From Cycas panzhihuaensis (Eukaryota > Cycadophyta): a stretch of 64,000 bases of DNA. A model generated the notes under the pieces. The model made no database searches. It saw only the letters and a list, made by a program, of their open reading frames with translations, and was not told the origin of the DNA. Below are positions 11,014 to 23,499 of this stretch, one piece after another (the first letter of the stretch is position 1; each line of letters opens with the position of its first letter). The stretch lies in assembly GCA_023213395.1 (NCBI GenBank), contig CM041465.1, forward strand, positions 233,127,741 through 233,191,740. The letters run 5' to 3'. The translations under genes were made by a program, and so were the position numbers.

Positions 11014-11577
11014 TGTAGCATTCCAAAATATGGTTAAAAAAAAAAAATATAGCTTATTACCATTCAAATCGAAGGCCTCTAAACAACAATTCCAACGGTC
11101 CAGACGAAAGTTAATTCTGACATCTATATCAAAAGTTATGACCGTTAAAGATAGCCTGCCAATTTTGGAGAAGATTTGGCCGACTTCTATTTGAGTAGTA
11201 TTAAGAAGAATATCACCCAGTCTGGCCGACTATAAATAGGAAGTTTAGGCTGCATCCCAAACCATCATCGGAGGTTCTTTGGTTGCACATTTTCGGTTCA
11301 AGAGCTACAATTAGCTCGCCCATTTAGGGACTACAGTTTGGGAGGTTCCTCACCTCGAAGAGGGAATATCACTTTTTTATGAAAGACTGATATTTTGTTA
11401 TAATTTCGCTCTATTTTGGTATTATTTGACAATAAAGATTATTATTTACTTTGGTGGATTCTATAATTCTTGTTCTTTATTCATCTTCTTGTTGAATAGC
11501 ATCTAGTTATTGTTTTTGTGGATTATTACCTATATTTTTCAGGAAAATTACTATAAAAGAAGAACTAGATCGCTACA
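11014..11577 (+). repeat. 5' LTR of the gag-only element (564 bp)
   Basis: The LTR starts tgtagcattccaaaatatgg and ends gctaca just before AG and the primer site. It shares with the 3' LTR long blocks such as caacggtccagacgaaagtt, ctgcatcccaaaccatc and gaatagcatctagttattg. At 11038-11051 it carries a plain A-run where the other LTR carries a long AT microsatellite. Confidence 0.9.
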
Positions 11578-11842
11578 AGTGGAATCAGAGCCAAGACCCG
11601 GGTTCGAATCCCGTAGGGGCAATGCCGCTTATGGGGGTGGAGGGTGACGTGCCAAACGTCACCGATACGCAAAACGTTGTCATAGCCGGGGCCTGTGGGG
11701 CACATGAACGCCGGTGAAAGTAGGGCTAGTTGGGGCCAACCTGTTTGACTCGGGGGAAGGTAATGGTCTACTTGGTGGGGGGTCCTGTTCAGTAACACCT
11801 CGAGGTTTTGGTGTAACGGTTTGTTATAAGTGGTATCAGAGC
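11578..11842 (+). other. Leader with two primer sites and a TRIM-like module
   Basis: Primer site 1 (tggaatcagagcc, 11580-11592) follows the LTR and continues into a tRNA-like gggttcgaatccc. A strikingly GC-rich stretch then runs to about 11775. It contains a purine run (gggggaagg, 11752-11760), then an LTR-end-like segment, then AG and a second primer site, tggtatcagagc (11831-11842). The wording ttttggtgtaacgg at 11806-11819 is identical to the equivalent place near the 3' end of the TRIM LTR at 6836-7158. The order primer, core, purine run, LTR end, primer looks like part of a TRIM fused behind the 5' LTR. Confidence 0.65.
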
Positions 11843-12044
11843 TTCGTTTCGAAGGTAAAGGGCAAAGAACACTTGGAACATATAAAGGCAGTTCTGTTCA
11901 TTCTTGAGAAAGTGCAATTATTCGCAAATAAGAAAAATGGCTCTTTCGCAAAAAAGACATTTGTAGTAAGTGGTCATATGTGATGGTTTTGACCAGTAGA
12001 AAATATATATTTTAATCCTTGAATACAACCTTTATTGAGAAAAA

Positions 12045-12480
12045 ATGGAGACAGATTTTTTTAATTTGGAGGATTATGAAGAGATTAGAAAATGGATAGA
12101 AGACTTTGAATTCATGCTTGATACAAAGTTTGAAGAGTATGGACAATTATTAGAAATGATATTGAACGGACAAACTTATGAATGGTTCATTAATTGGGCT
12201 AAAGAACCTTTTCTATGGTACCAGTTTTCTGAGGCAACTATCATAGCATTTCAGAGGCATAAGCAAGATAAAATTCAAGCAGAAGAGGAAGGAAAGGACG
12301 AAGAAATGATTAATGAGGAGATCCTAAGGATTTTACAAGAGTTTGAATAAGAACTATTGCAGAGGATACAACCTGACTTCATAGAAGACTTGAAAGAGGC
12401 AGAGGCAATAGAAGAATTTCAAGATAATATCAAAGAAGAAATACAAAGTGAAGTTTCATAGGAACAACACGAAGACAATG
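12045..12480 (+). pseudogene. gag: gypsy-like gag of the gag-only element
   Basis: The 101-codon frame from the ATG at 12045 is interrupted by TAA at 12348 and continues in frame to a TAG at about 12460. The protein is very acidic in its second half. The pattern RKWIEDFEFMLDTKF ... LNGQTYEWFINWAKEPFLWYQFSEATIIAFQRH follows the Ty3/gypsy retrotransposon Gag domain: WI, an aromatic-rich helix, a W-rich centre and a final F with a basic tail. No zinc knuckle is visible downstream. A Ser/Pro-rich frame continues to about 12700. A lineage cannot be assigned from so short a piece. Confidence 0.6.
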
Positions 12481-13399
12481 AAGAACAAGCAGACTTTTCT
12501 CTTATATGCCTTCTCTCTTTCCCTAGTTCAATAGACATACAAAAGTCCTCTTCTCGCCAACCCATAGTTAGCCATGATCTTAATCCCCTTAATTTTTTCG
12601 TAGGACAAATCCCTATTTTTCTCTATAACCCTAATTCATCTCTTTACTTATCTACTCCTTCATCCCCTATAGACCATCCTCAACAGGAAACTTTACAACT
12701 TTAATTTGTTCGTTAAGTTCCAACTTTTAGTATTACCCCTTACAAAACCGAGTCTAGCTTTTCCCAAAACCCTGCAATTTCATACTATCACTATTGTTTT
12801 TTTCCGTTAAATATTTTCTTTTGTTTGAATACCAATCCTAAAAACCTATTAAAGCCTTTTTTTCATAAAGAACCTCTATCACTAATTCCTCATCCATCTT
12901 TAGCTCCTAAAAGGTGTTGTGGTCCAATAAAACTTATACAAACTTTCATCTCCATCAAAGACATATTCCAAAATTTATCCCTTCTTTCTATACCTTCTGA
13001 GTTATGCTTGATCTCGATTCATTCTCCTTTTTCTTTTTCCCATAATAGGTAATTATCAATCCATGACCCTCACAACCAATTCTTTTCCCAAAGCCTTCAC
13101 GTCTTTTTCTAAAATTCATCCCATTCAGAAATAAAAGGTGCAAATGCAAGGCAAAACCAAGACAAGTTAATTGAGATCCCTCACTAGTCCCAAGATCCTT
13201 CTGATTCAAAACAGGACATCGCATGTACTTGGTCCTAAGAACAAACATCGACAAATACAAGACGCATACTAGCAAAGCTCCATAGAAAATGCAAGATCAA
13301 ATCAAATCTTCATGACCTACAAGATATAGCAGGAGGTGGTTAGAACATTAGACCGAGCTATAAGTATTTCTCAATACTTCGAGGGCAAAGTATTATTTT

Positions 13400-13410
13400 A
13401 AGGGGAGGGG
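13400..13410 (+). other. Polypurine tract of the gag-only element
   Basis: The purine run aaggggagggg stands three bases before the 3' LTR, in the position expected for plus-strand priming. Confidence 0.85.
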
Positions 13411-13413
13411 AAT

Positions 13414-14079
<666 letters not shown>

Positions 14080-17000
14080 TGTTAAGATAGAATATTTGGT
14101 TAATTAAACTACTAATAAAAAGATAGATTTTAATCATTTTCTTTTGATTTGGGAAGACTTGTAATAAAATCCATACTAGTACATTTTAATTTTATTAGTG
14201 TAATTAAAAATACGATGATAAACTTATCGATAGAATATTCTCATATTTAATAGTTTAATATATTCTATAGTCTACTATATATGATGTCCATCCTTCATTC
14301 CTATCTAAAATAATAATAATTGATATTATGATATGTTTTATACAAGCCTACATGTCTATCCATGGTTATAGCATGTCCTTCCTTATGACTTTATTTCTAA
14401 CTTGAATTTTGGATTAGGGTAAAATTTTCCCTTATGCTTAGTGAGATCATTTTTCCAATTATATTTATCTTATTAATTTGGTTGGATTTTTGTGACAAGT
14501 TGTGTTATGTTAGGATCTTTTCCATACTCATCTTGTAGGATATCTATTCGTAATAGAATTATCCATATAAATCTAAGTAGTTTGGAATCATCATCATGAT
14601 GGAATGGCACATTTGAAACTATATTTAATGTTTCCTTTTAAAGTCAAATGCTTATATCTCACTAACCCAATTTTGTTATTCTCTAGTATGCTCTTGTTAT
14701 TCAAGGAAATGTTGAAGAATGTTATGGTATATCTTGATTAGAAATTTACTAGGGAGTAGGTATTATTATTTTATGTAAAGCTCAGATTATTATGACCATT
14801 CATTTGTCATATGCAAAATTTAATATTTCTTAGTCATTCAACTTCCTACTTTCATATGAAATAAGTTGTGCTTCTTATGTTGATGTGACTCGTATTCTAG
14901 TTTCTAATGTGTTGTGTTATATGAGTATTGTTTCAAGGAAATGTATCTTAACTAATATGGTTGTTGATGCCATTACCTTCATGAGTTATTAAAGCTATTT
15001 TTTGATTATTTGATCCTATTGAGAAGTATATTTCTTTAAGAGGTAAGTGTTTTTTGGTAGAAGGGCTTTACCTTTTCCACCTAAGAGGATAACTGGAGCC
15101 AAAGGTTCATCTAAGGGAAAAGGCAAAACTTAAACTACGAATAACATGTGTCCTATCTATATTAAAGTAAAACTACTTTTAGTAAGGAAATGTTCTTTAA
15201 CTTAAATATAAACAAATATTTTTTCTTTTTCCTAAGCAATGAAATAAGGTGTGGGATTGGCTTTTACTTGAATTCGTTGGTTGATAACTGCCTTTGCCTA
15301 ACTATAAATCCTCGTCACACATGCATGTATATAACTTGTTGAAATTTTAGTGTTTACTAGGCTCATAACTTTGAGTTATAAGCGCCCAACTCCCCCCCTC
15401 CCTCATCAAATATATTTTAAACTATTTATTATTATTATTGCCAAAATGATGAGTCATTGGGGGTTACTCTACATTCCACATAAATGACATTAGGAGTTTT
15501 GTAAATATTCCTTGATGGTTGTGTTTATGCACTTAGTTGTGTAATATAATTTAAAATGAGAAATGAGAATGAGATGAATTAATGCATTTTGGAAATAAAT
15601 TTTCTTAATGCATTAGAATCTATCCTTCTCATGTTTAGACCTTGGTTTGAAATTTCTACATGGCATTAGAGCTAGATAGGTGCATATTATAGGCTTAGGT
15701 GCATGTTTGCACAAGTCTAGGGTCTATTTCGAACAATTTAATGTTGCTTTTTAACAAAACCAAGTGCATGTTAATACAACTTATGAGTGTTGCTTTAGTT
15801 TTAATTCTACTTTAGACTTGAGTTTATTCAAGTTTAGACAGATTTATGAGGTTTTTAAAGCTTAAGTTTTTAATATTTCAAGTATTTTAATGCTTTAAAA
15901 TTCCTGTTATTAGTTATTGCATGTTAAATGCATATTGCAAGAATTTATGTATAGTAGTTTATAATAGGTTGATAAGCTTTAATCAGTAGTTATGGTAGTA
16001 GTTCTTAAGTAGAGACACTCCCTAAAGGCTTATTTTGAAACATTAATTTTTGAGTATTGTCAAACAGACAAAACTAGTTAATTCTTCAAAGGGGAGACAT
16101 TGTAGAACAAGGCAGAGAAACTTATTCAAATTCAAGGGAAAATTTTTTAAAAAGGTTAAATGTGGTTGTTCATATACATTTGTATGAAATCTCTTTGAAA
16201 TCAATTCATAAATGATATACAGCCCCATTAAAAATTACACGTAAACAATAATATATAATATGCAAATATATATTTGAACATCTCTAACTTGTGTGCAAGA
16301 GTAAGCATTGAAAATTACCAAATGAATAACTCATTTAATGAGCATGTAGTTGTTGAGGGTGCATAAGAGCTAGAAAGTGACCTACATGTAGGCAATAAAA
16401 ACATTTCAAAACAAAATTAAATCTTTGTTTGAAAGGGTACTTGAAGATTCACTCCATGTAGATTTAAAATTAAGAAAAAATAATAGTCCATGTTGTTGAT
16501 TAAGAGGGAAAACAAAGAAGAAAGACCACTGAAGAAACTATAAAAAATTAGTGCATTAAAAGTTATTTTTTGGACACCATTAGGCAGGAGAAAATAAAGG
16601 GGTTTTAGCCTTTCTTTGAAGGGATTTTATGCCTCATAAGAAGTTGTTTTAACCTCAATTTGGAAGACATCATAGTCACCTATTGTGAAGAGGGAAATGC
16701 ATTAAAATACATGTCAAAACTCCTTGTTAAAGGAGGCTAAGACAATCATTGAATGTTGCCATTCGTAGAGCAAATAACAGTGTTTGAATATACCTCAATA
16801 GGCCATAAAAAATTAAGCACTATTCATATAAAAATAAATGAAAAAATATGTCAACAACATAGGGTTTTAAATGGGCTTTAAGAGTCGCTTATGAAGTGCC
16901 CAACCAACATTTGAAACACTTGTACCATTACAAGAAAGAAGTCGCTATTGGACCACAAGCTAAATGGATGATCTTTTTATAAAGCATGTCCATTAATAAA

Positions 17001-17469
17001 GTGAATTAATAGAGAACACCCATTATTAAAACACATTAGGGTGTTATAGAGTACTATAAGGTCATTAGTAGGCCTTTTGAGGCCAAACATAGATCACAGA
17101 GGGAAGTTGAAGGCTCAAATGCCAAATGACACTTTTACTCATAAATAAATGATAGATAATCATTAATCGAATGATAAATAAAGGAGATAAAATCCACCCT
17201 AAAAATGCTAAAAGATCATCAAATGCATGCCTAATACATGCTAGCATATAAATATTGATAATTAATTAGCAAACCATTTTTTTTTTAAATCTCAAAATTC
17301 ACTTAAAATCTCCTTCAAAATAAATTTTTTTTGATAACATAAGTGCTTTTGATCATATACGGAGGGAATATTCTAACTTAACTTCTCATATAAATTATTT
17401 TTCATATTATAAAGTTTAAGTGATATTAAATTACATTTGATAAAATTTAAAGCCTATGACTTAAGCCCC
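14080..17469. other. Unassigned AT-rich block with LTR-like scraps
   Basis: No protein motif is recognised. Two short signals suggest decayed LTR elements on the plus strand. At 15653-15672, tttctaca is followed by tggcattagagc, a common plant copia LTR end plus primer site. At 16088-16110, a purine run aaaggggagaca is followed by tgtagaac, a possible polypurine tract and LTR start. No matching second LTR was found for either. The remainder is featureless AT-rich DNA. Confidence 0.45.
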
Positions 17470-17515
17470 TGTTTTAATTAGCTTCATCCTTTTTTGATAT
17501 GGCAAGGTCTGATGC
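17470..17515 (+). repeat. First 46 bp of the split Tat left LTR
   Basis: The segment tgttttaattagcttcatcc onward aligns, with a few substitutions and an indel, to the start of the right LTR at 59902 (tgtttcagttaacttcatac). The alignment continues across the chromovirus to 44563, where cttcatttatt matches cttactttatt at about 59949. This pins the chromovirus insertion point. Confidence 0.82.
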
Positions 17516-17866
17516 TGGAGAATAACTTCTAGAAATTAGCCTTGCAAATCCAACACAAATAGGAGACAAAGTGACAATTACACACTTATTCAAAACAAAT
17601 CACACAAAACATAATGAGCACCAAAAGGGAGTACCAAAGTACTTTCTCTTTAAAATGATAATAATAGTTAATCTTACAAGTGATCTTCGAGGCTTAAATA
17701 GACACAAGGGGGGTCTCTTTCTTGTGATCCTATTGGCAACCTTAATGGCCTTCCATCTTATTGGAGGTCTTAGTGGCCCACGCATAGAGCTTAATAACTA
17801 ACATCAATGCTTAGTACTTTAATGGTTACCACTTGCTAATACTTATAAAAGTGGGGTTACGTTACC
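17516..17866 (-). repeat. Chromovirus 3' LTR (about 351 bp)
   Basis: It matches 44196-44557 through long blocks, for example aaaatgataataatagt and acaagtgatctt. On the minus strand it ends CTCCA. It starts near TAACGTAACC, probably from an original TGTAACG, since one LTR now reads GGTAACG and the other TATAACG. Confidence 0.85.
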
Positions 17867-17879
17867 CCTCCCCTTTAAG
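17867..17879 (-). other. Chromovirus polypurine tract
   Basis: On the minus strand the bases before the 3' LTR read CTTAAAGGGGAGG, a standard gypsy polypurine tract, immediately after the end of the Pol frame. Confidence 0.82.
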
Positions 17880-18100
17880 ACAATGAGTCCTCATAATATT
17901 GGAGATGAGAATATTGTTAGACAAAATCATCTGATTCCCAAGTTACTTCATTTGCATCAATTCTAACCCACTATAGCAAATGCTCAGAAATAGTTGTTTC
18001 ATACGATTTCATATAGTGGTCAGATCTTGCCAAAGGATATGGAGGATTTGGTCCAACTCTATGGAGCTTTTGTTGGATTGAGGCAATTCAAAAATTAGTG
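17880..18100 (-). pseudogene. Chromovirus Pol C-terminus with chromodomain-like tail
   Basis: On the minus strand the frame gives a segment with W-x-R, DANEVTWES and a following aromatic and acidic run ending at the polypurine tract. This resembles the end of chromovirus integrase, where the chromodomain carries a WxGLPxEEATWE-like motif that targets insertion to marked chromatin. It directly abuts RT sequence at about 18100-18160, so RNase H and nearly all of integrase are missing through an internal deletion. The chromodomain identification rests on a short stretch. Confidence 0.55.
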
Positions 18101-18159
18101 GGCAAGGTATGGTAAGAAAGGGGGTGATATCTATAAAGTGCTTGTACCCCTTATGAAGA

Positions 18160-18860
18160 TATAATATATCCCAAATATTGTAGTTCTATTTTTTCAAACT
18201 CACACTTAGAAAGTTGTACATATAATTAGTATTAGTGTAATATTTGATGAACAAGCTCTAAGTGATAAATATGGTGATCTAGGTAGGAATTATAAATTAG
18301 TATATCATTAAAGAAGATGATGAAAATTTTGTAAAGGTAGAGTCCAAAGATCTTATTCATAAGAGATTGGAAGGTAGCAAGTGTGTTATAAAGGCCGAAA
18401 GACATTGCTAAAAAATTGAAGTGACCATTATGAGTTTGAAATTTTGTCTTATGGCAATCCTCTAGGCAATTAGGATCTGATAGTAGCTAAATTATAGATC
18501 TATCTTAGAGAATATGGAGGCTCCATGAATTTCATCTAAAATATTATCTATTCATGGAGTAGGAAACTTGTTTTTTATGGTAATTTTATTTAGTTTCTTA
18601 TAATCCATATAGAGAAAGAAGGATCCATCTTTCATCCTAACCAAAACTATTAGTGTTATGTAAGGGATTTTGCTTAGTTGGATTATACCTATGTCCATGA
18701 GTTTGGCAGTGAGTTTCTCAATTTTATTTTTTTGGAAATAAGAATTATGGTAAAGTCTTAGGCTGATAGGGTCATGATTAAATTGGAGTTCGATTGTGTG
18801 ATAAAAGCCATGGTTAGATGGGGTAGTGGCAAGCAAGGAGGCAAATACCTATCCATATTT
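18160..18860 (-). pseudogene. Chromovirus reverse transcriptase, partial
   Basis: On the minus strand, 18552-18836 is open and shows the gypsy RT N-terminus: HTIELQFNHDPIS, a basic FQKNKIEKL segment, GIIQLSKIPY and MKDGSFFLYMDYKKLNKIT, ending KNKFPTP. Downstream follow decayed forms of IDNILDEIHGASIFSKIDL, the PFGL-NAPATFQ region and the FxDDILVYS box (now near SSLMIY after a frameshift). The sequence then ends at a deletion junction near 18150. The family's RT normally continues into RNase H, which is absent here. Confidence 0.85.
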
Positions 18861-19069
18861 AGCGAGGACATCATAGATACATGGGTGAATTTGCAATTTG
18901 ACCTTAATGTTATTAAGATGAATTATATACCTAAGGTTGGATTTAAGATATCATTTTATGTGCCTTGGTGAAATCACTTAGTTTGGAGGAAACTCTATCC
19001 CATAGATTTTGTGTGTTCTACCCATTTGATCTTTGAATAAGATAAATATATTTATGAGCAAGTTGTTTG

Positions 19070-19345
19070 TGCTATAAGTCCCTAAGGTTTGTAGTCACTA
19101 GATCCCTAATATAATGTTAGAAGCTCTAATAGATAATGTATAGAAGTCTGAGATCAAAAGGTAGGTGTTGATCTGGACATGTAAGTTTTTAATAATACCA
19201 ACATACTGGAGCTTCTAGTATCTTAGCAAGGAGTAGATGAAGTCGATGTTTGGGACTATATAGAGATTAAATTGGCAAGCTAAGGAGATATCAATAAAAT
19301 TAAGTGGTGTATCACTATCCACCATAATTAACATTAGAGTCTTAT
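19070..19345 (-). pseudogene. Chromovirus aspartic protease
   Basis: On the minus strand the sequence reads LMLIMVDSDTPLNFIDISLA. This corresponds to the gypsy protease active site VDSGSTHNFI with the Gly replaced by Asp. It is followed some 60 residues later by ASNIILGI, the usual DVILGxDWL block. One stop lies in between. The catalytic Asp is present, but the change next to it and the stop make it inactive. Confidence 0.72.
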
Positions 19346-19559
19346 AGAGAATTCCTTTTACTCATATAGGTTTGGGGTAAGAAGTGGAGGTGTTGGCTAA
19401 TAAAGAAACTTTAAGGTGAAGGTCTAAGGTGGGGTCGTCTTAGGTTTCATCTTTAGCCTCACGGTCAGGGTTAGAGTTTGGGAATTCTTCAGAGGATAAA
19501 GAGGGGTTAATAGAAAAGATAATGTGTCTCACCTTATAGATATGGCCATGTCCATGAAT

Positions 19560-20200
19560 CCACTTTTTTGTGCACTGCATACATAGGTTAGCCTCTAGTT
19601 GATGCTCTATTTTTACTTAGGAGATTTGAACCCATTTGGTTGAGGGGTCTTCTATATGCCAATTTGTTGCCGAGCAAGTTGGATCATCTTATTATTGACT
19701 AGGAAGTGGAAAGTTGGTCTATTATGGTCAGATGATATCTTCAAATTGAGGTCATGGTCATTGAAAGCATATCTATCAGGGCTATGAAAACTAGGGATTA
19801 TCCCTTTAAGTTGTTGGATGTCTATCAACTACAAATTTGGCCTCAACTGCTTAGGCCCATTTGAAGTCTTCCTTAAAGAAGTGTATGACCATTATCTTAA
19901 ATTGTACCTAGATGTGATCCTAGAGTCTAACCATATAAATGTCAATTATAGTTTATGTGTCCAAACTTTGACTTTGTAGAGAGCGATTATGAAAGGCTGG
20001 GAATTCATTGGTAAAATCTTCTACTATTATTATTTGCTTAAGCCATATAAGTTGAGTGAAGAAGGATTGACTCCATTTGTCCTCATATTGTTCAAAGAAA
20101 CAACTTGTAAAGTATGACCACGTTTAATTACAAAGGTATTATCATTTCCACCAATTGAACTAATGATGGGATCTTCTATGCATGTGGATGGAGGCATATA
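19560..20200 (-). pseudogene. gag: Chromovirus gag, partial
   Basis: On the minus strand a chromovirus Gag core is visible: LIWLKQIIIVEDFTNEF, a block NRSLQSQSLDT and later VRL-DHI, matching the usual LKQTGTVEDYxxEFExLxNR pattern. It is followed by a decayed zinc knuckle, ANLCMQCTKKWIHGHGH, where the final Cys is lost. Stops are frequent. The N-terminal part, up to about 20700, could not be read with confidence. Confidence 0.62.
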
Positions 20201-20716
20201 GGAGTTGATCTTTTTTAGAAATTAGATTGAGCATGGAGTAAGATTCTAGCTTGTTGATTTAGCTATGAGTGCTCTCTTTCTTCAGTTTTAGATAAAAAAT
20301 AGAGATGTTGATCTTGTGGTAAAAGGGCTGCTACCTTGGTGGGTGACCTCCTAGGGGTTCATTACTTCCTTAAAAGGGGGGAGGAGCATTTCTTGTCATG
20401 TTTAGTATCCCTATGTTTTTAGACTAAGGTTGTGACATACTATTAATTATGTCAATAATCTCTGTTTACTGCTAGAAAAATTTACTTTTGTAGGAAGGTC
20501 AACTATTTGTACCTAAATTTCATGTTTGAATTTCTCCAACTCTTATTGTAGTTTAATAAACTTTCCTCCTTGTGTAGGTACCATTGGAAATATAAAATGG
20601 GTTTAAAAAAGTTGAAATAAATAGAAATGAGAGAAAATATACAAAATAAGAAAGAGTAAGAGAGAATGAGATTTAAGAAATAGGGAGATGTTATAAAGAT
20701 AAATGGGGTAAAGAAA

Positions 20717-20736
20717 GGGGGGGGGGGGGGGGGGGG
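20717..20736. repeat. Poly-G run of 20
   Basis: This is an uninterrupted run of 20 G in the chromovirus leader/gag region, flanked by purine-rich aaagaaa and atggagag. Length may be unreliable in an assembly. Confidence 0.9.
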
Positions 20737-21324
20737 ATGGAGAGTATACAGGGTGTCTATAGCTTATTGACCCCAAAATTTACATAAGAACAACACCTAG
20801 TCTACTTGGACAAGTGTGAAGAACTTATCAAAATGGGGTAGATGAGTTTTAAGGGTGAAATTGGAGCTACAAAGCCCATCGGTAACCTGAATACTGCTAT
20901 ACCCAAAAATTAACTACAAAAACTAACTTAGTGTAAAATGATTAGTGCAATATGATGATCAAAATAAGATGTATGAATTTAACATTATTTTTTTGTAGTG
21001 GACTTTTTTTTAAAATGGTAAATGTAACTATTCACACCATTTCTAAATTTAATTAATATTAACTAAGTTAGGGCCTTTGCTTTCTAAGTTTGTACTTGTA
21101 GTAACCAGATGGTCAACAATTATGTCGTAGGCTTGATTTCTTTTCTAAAGAAGCCTACCAAACAATTGACAAAGAAATGTTTTATTCTACAGGCCTTGCA
21201 ATAAACTTTTCTACTGATATTGTAGCTCAGCCCAATATCTTAGTGCACTACCCACGAAGGAAAGATTGTCTCTATAAGGTCTACAATCATCTAGAGGTGT
21301 TCATGTAGAGTAACTTTCAGACGC

Positions 21325-21553
21325 TAACCAATAACCTATGCACCATAGAGGATAAACGATCAAAGGGTTATTTATGCTAGGATAGAGAAGGAGCCTATAA
21401 GGATCCTTATATATACTCAAGGATATGTGAAGGCATAATTTTGTAGTTAGGTTCTATCTGGGGCTTCGTTTAGGAGTGTTACCTGTAGTCTATCATGTAA
21501 GAGGCAGAAAATCCATGGTATATTTAACTAAAATGATAAATCCTTGTGATTTT
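21325..21553. repeat. 229-bp flank repeat, left copy
   Basis: This chromovirus leader segment immediately left of the copia-B array recurs in direct orientation immediately right of it at 43713-43941. The copies are about 86% identical by hand count (some 32 differences) with no net length change. It is not part of the copia LTR. Confidence 0.85.
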
Positions 21554-22206
21554 TATTAGATAATGTGATAGCAATGTTTTGGGGGCAAACATTTTGATAG
21601 GTTGGTAGTGTAATTTCTCCCCTAAACTTTTGTAGGGGGATCTAAGGGGGGCAGGATCCCCTCTTGTTCAGGGGGTACAAGGGAGCCGAACCCCCCATCC
21701 AAATGGAGGTTCAGGGGCGTAGCCCTGACCCAGAAAGCTAGTATTGTAAAACATACTAAAGTATAAAGAGAATCAGGGTTGTTCATTTAAAATACCCTAG
21801 ATTTAATGGTCGAGATTTGTGCCTTGTATGACTCTCTCATATAGCTTGATTTAGGGTGTTTTTTCATTATGTTGATGGTATTCGATGTATTAGATATACT
21901 TTATTGAGTAGAGGTGATTAATTGTTGTTGTTATGAATATTCTATTATAGATTATATACATTTCTCTATTCTTGGATAATAAAGATCAATCCTTTCCTAT
22001 ATAGATGTTTCTCTAGCACACTGTTAGGGTTTTACCATGTTATATCTAGTATATATGTGATGCTTCTATTTTCTGATTTATTTATCATATTATCTCTGGT
22101 TTAAGAACTTTTATATTAAATTTTAGTTTCAATTCCTATAACTAGTTAGAAAATAGTTTAGATTTTGGTGGCAGTTTTTGGTTATTAGGACCCAGTTTTC
22201 TTAACA
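21554..22206 (+). repeat. Copia-B LTR 1 (653 bp)
   Basis: It starts tattagataatgtgatag (original tgttaga) and ends cttaaca before AG and the primer site tggtatcaaaacc at 22209. It contains a G/C-run block at about 21635-21730 that could fold as a hairpin, standing out from AT-rich surroundings and conserved in all four LTRs. Confidence 0.9.
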
Positions 22207-22244
22207 AGTGGTATCAAAACCACCTTTATTTTTACAGCAAGTTT

Positions 22245-23426
22245 ATGAAGGTTTTGGTGTCAACTTTCTCTACACCAACTAGTGAAGAGATGAAAAAATT
22301 CAATGGCAAGAATAAATTCGAGTTGTGGAAGTTAAAAATATATGATGTTTTAGTACAACAAGGATTGTACAGAATTCTAAAAGGAAAAATAAAGAAACTT
22401 GCAGGGATAAATAATGACGAATGGGAATGATCTAGATAAAAGGGCTCTTAGCACAATACGATTGTATTTGGCAGATATAGTTCTATTTATTATCGTAGGG
22501 GAGAAGACAATAACAAGATTATGGACCCAATTGGAATGTTTGTACATGACCAAATCAGTGACGAATTGAATCTACTTGAAGGGGTAGTTATACTTATTTC
22601 TAGTGAAGGAAGATATAAAAATTCTTGATCATTTAAATATTTTCCATACTCTTATTTGTCAGTTGGTTAGTATTGATATCAAGATTGAGGATGGGGACAA
22701 GGTTATTACCTTGTTATGTTCATTACCAGAATCTTGAGATAATATTATCACCTCAATTAGTTTTAGCACTATAGATGAATTAGATTATGATTATGTTATG
22801 AGTGCTTTGCTAATAGAAGAGGTAAGGAGGAAGTCGAATCTTGAAACCTCCACACTAGAAGTTATGACAACAAGGGGAAAAATGATTGAGAGAGGACAAA
22901 GCTACAAGGACACATCAAGGTCAAAGTTAAAAGGCAAGAAGAGTAAGCTCAAATGTTGGCACTGCAATAAGACAAGTACCTTAAGAAGGATTGTTATAAA
23001 AGGAAGGAGTTTTTAAAAAAGAAAGATCTTACCAAAGAGGTTAATCAGGTGTAGTTAAATCAAGGTATGGATAATAATATCTTAGTTGCTTATAATATTT
23101 TCTATTATCATCATGATTGGTTATTAGATTTAGGTGCTTCACAAAACATGTGTCTACACAAGAGTTAGTTTTCATCATACCAACCTCTTGATGTGCTTAT
23201 AGGAAATGATATTTCCTGTAAAACAATGGGCATTGGTAGCACCAGAATTAAAATGTTTAATGGTGTAGTGAGAATATTAACTGAAGTTAGATATATACCT
23301 GATCTAAAAAAGAATTTGATTTCTTTAGGTGAACTAGATTCTGGTGGTTATAAGTACACAGGTCATAAAGGAGTCTTAAAGGTGTCAAAAGGTGCCTTCA
23401 TTGTTATGAAAGCCTTAATGAAATAA
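22245..23426 (+). pseudogene. gag: Copia-B unit 1 gag and protease
   Basis: Gag begins with the ATG at 22245 (MKVLVSTFSTPTSEEMKKFN) and carries the copia N-terminal block KFNGKNKFELWKLKIYDVL. It then breaks near 22430. The later block around 22670-22830 (DIKIEDGDKVITLL ... SALLIEEVRRKS) is typical of Tork-lineage gag. The zinc knuckle at about 22950 keeps CWHCNK but loses the His-Cys half. The protease motif near 23115 reads WLLDLGASQNM (Asp present), followed by an open stretch 23193-23426 with [17 protein letters not shown]. Stops and frameshifts separate these parts. Confidence 0.88.
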
Positions 23427-23499
23427 AACCTTTATATTTTGGTGGGAAGTACATATATCAACTATATAGTTACAATATCAAAGACTGTAGAAGATCCAG

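Noticed and set aside
11590-11620. tRNA-like gggttcgaatccc, suggesting a tRNA gene or SINE
   Set aside because: It lies directly behind an LTR end and is part of an extended Met-tRNA primer site. No cloverleaf or A box at the right distance was found.
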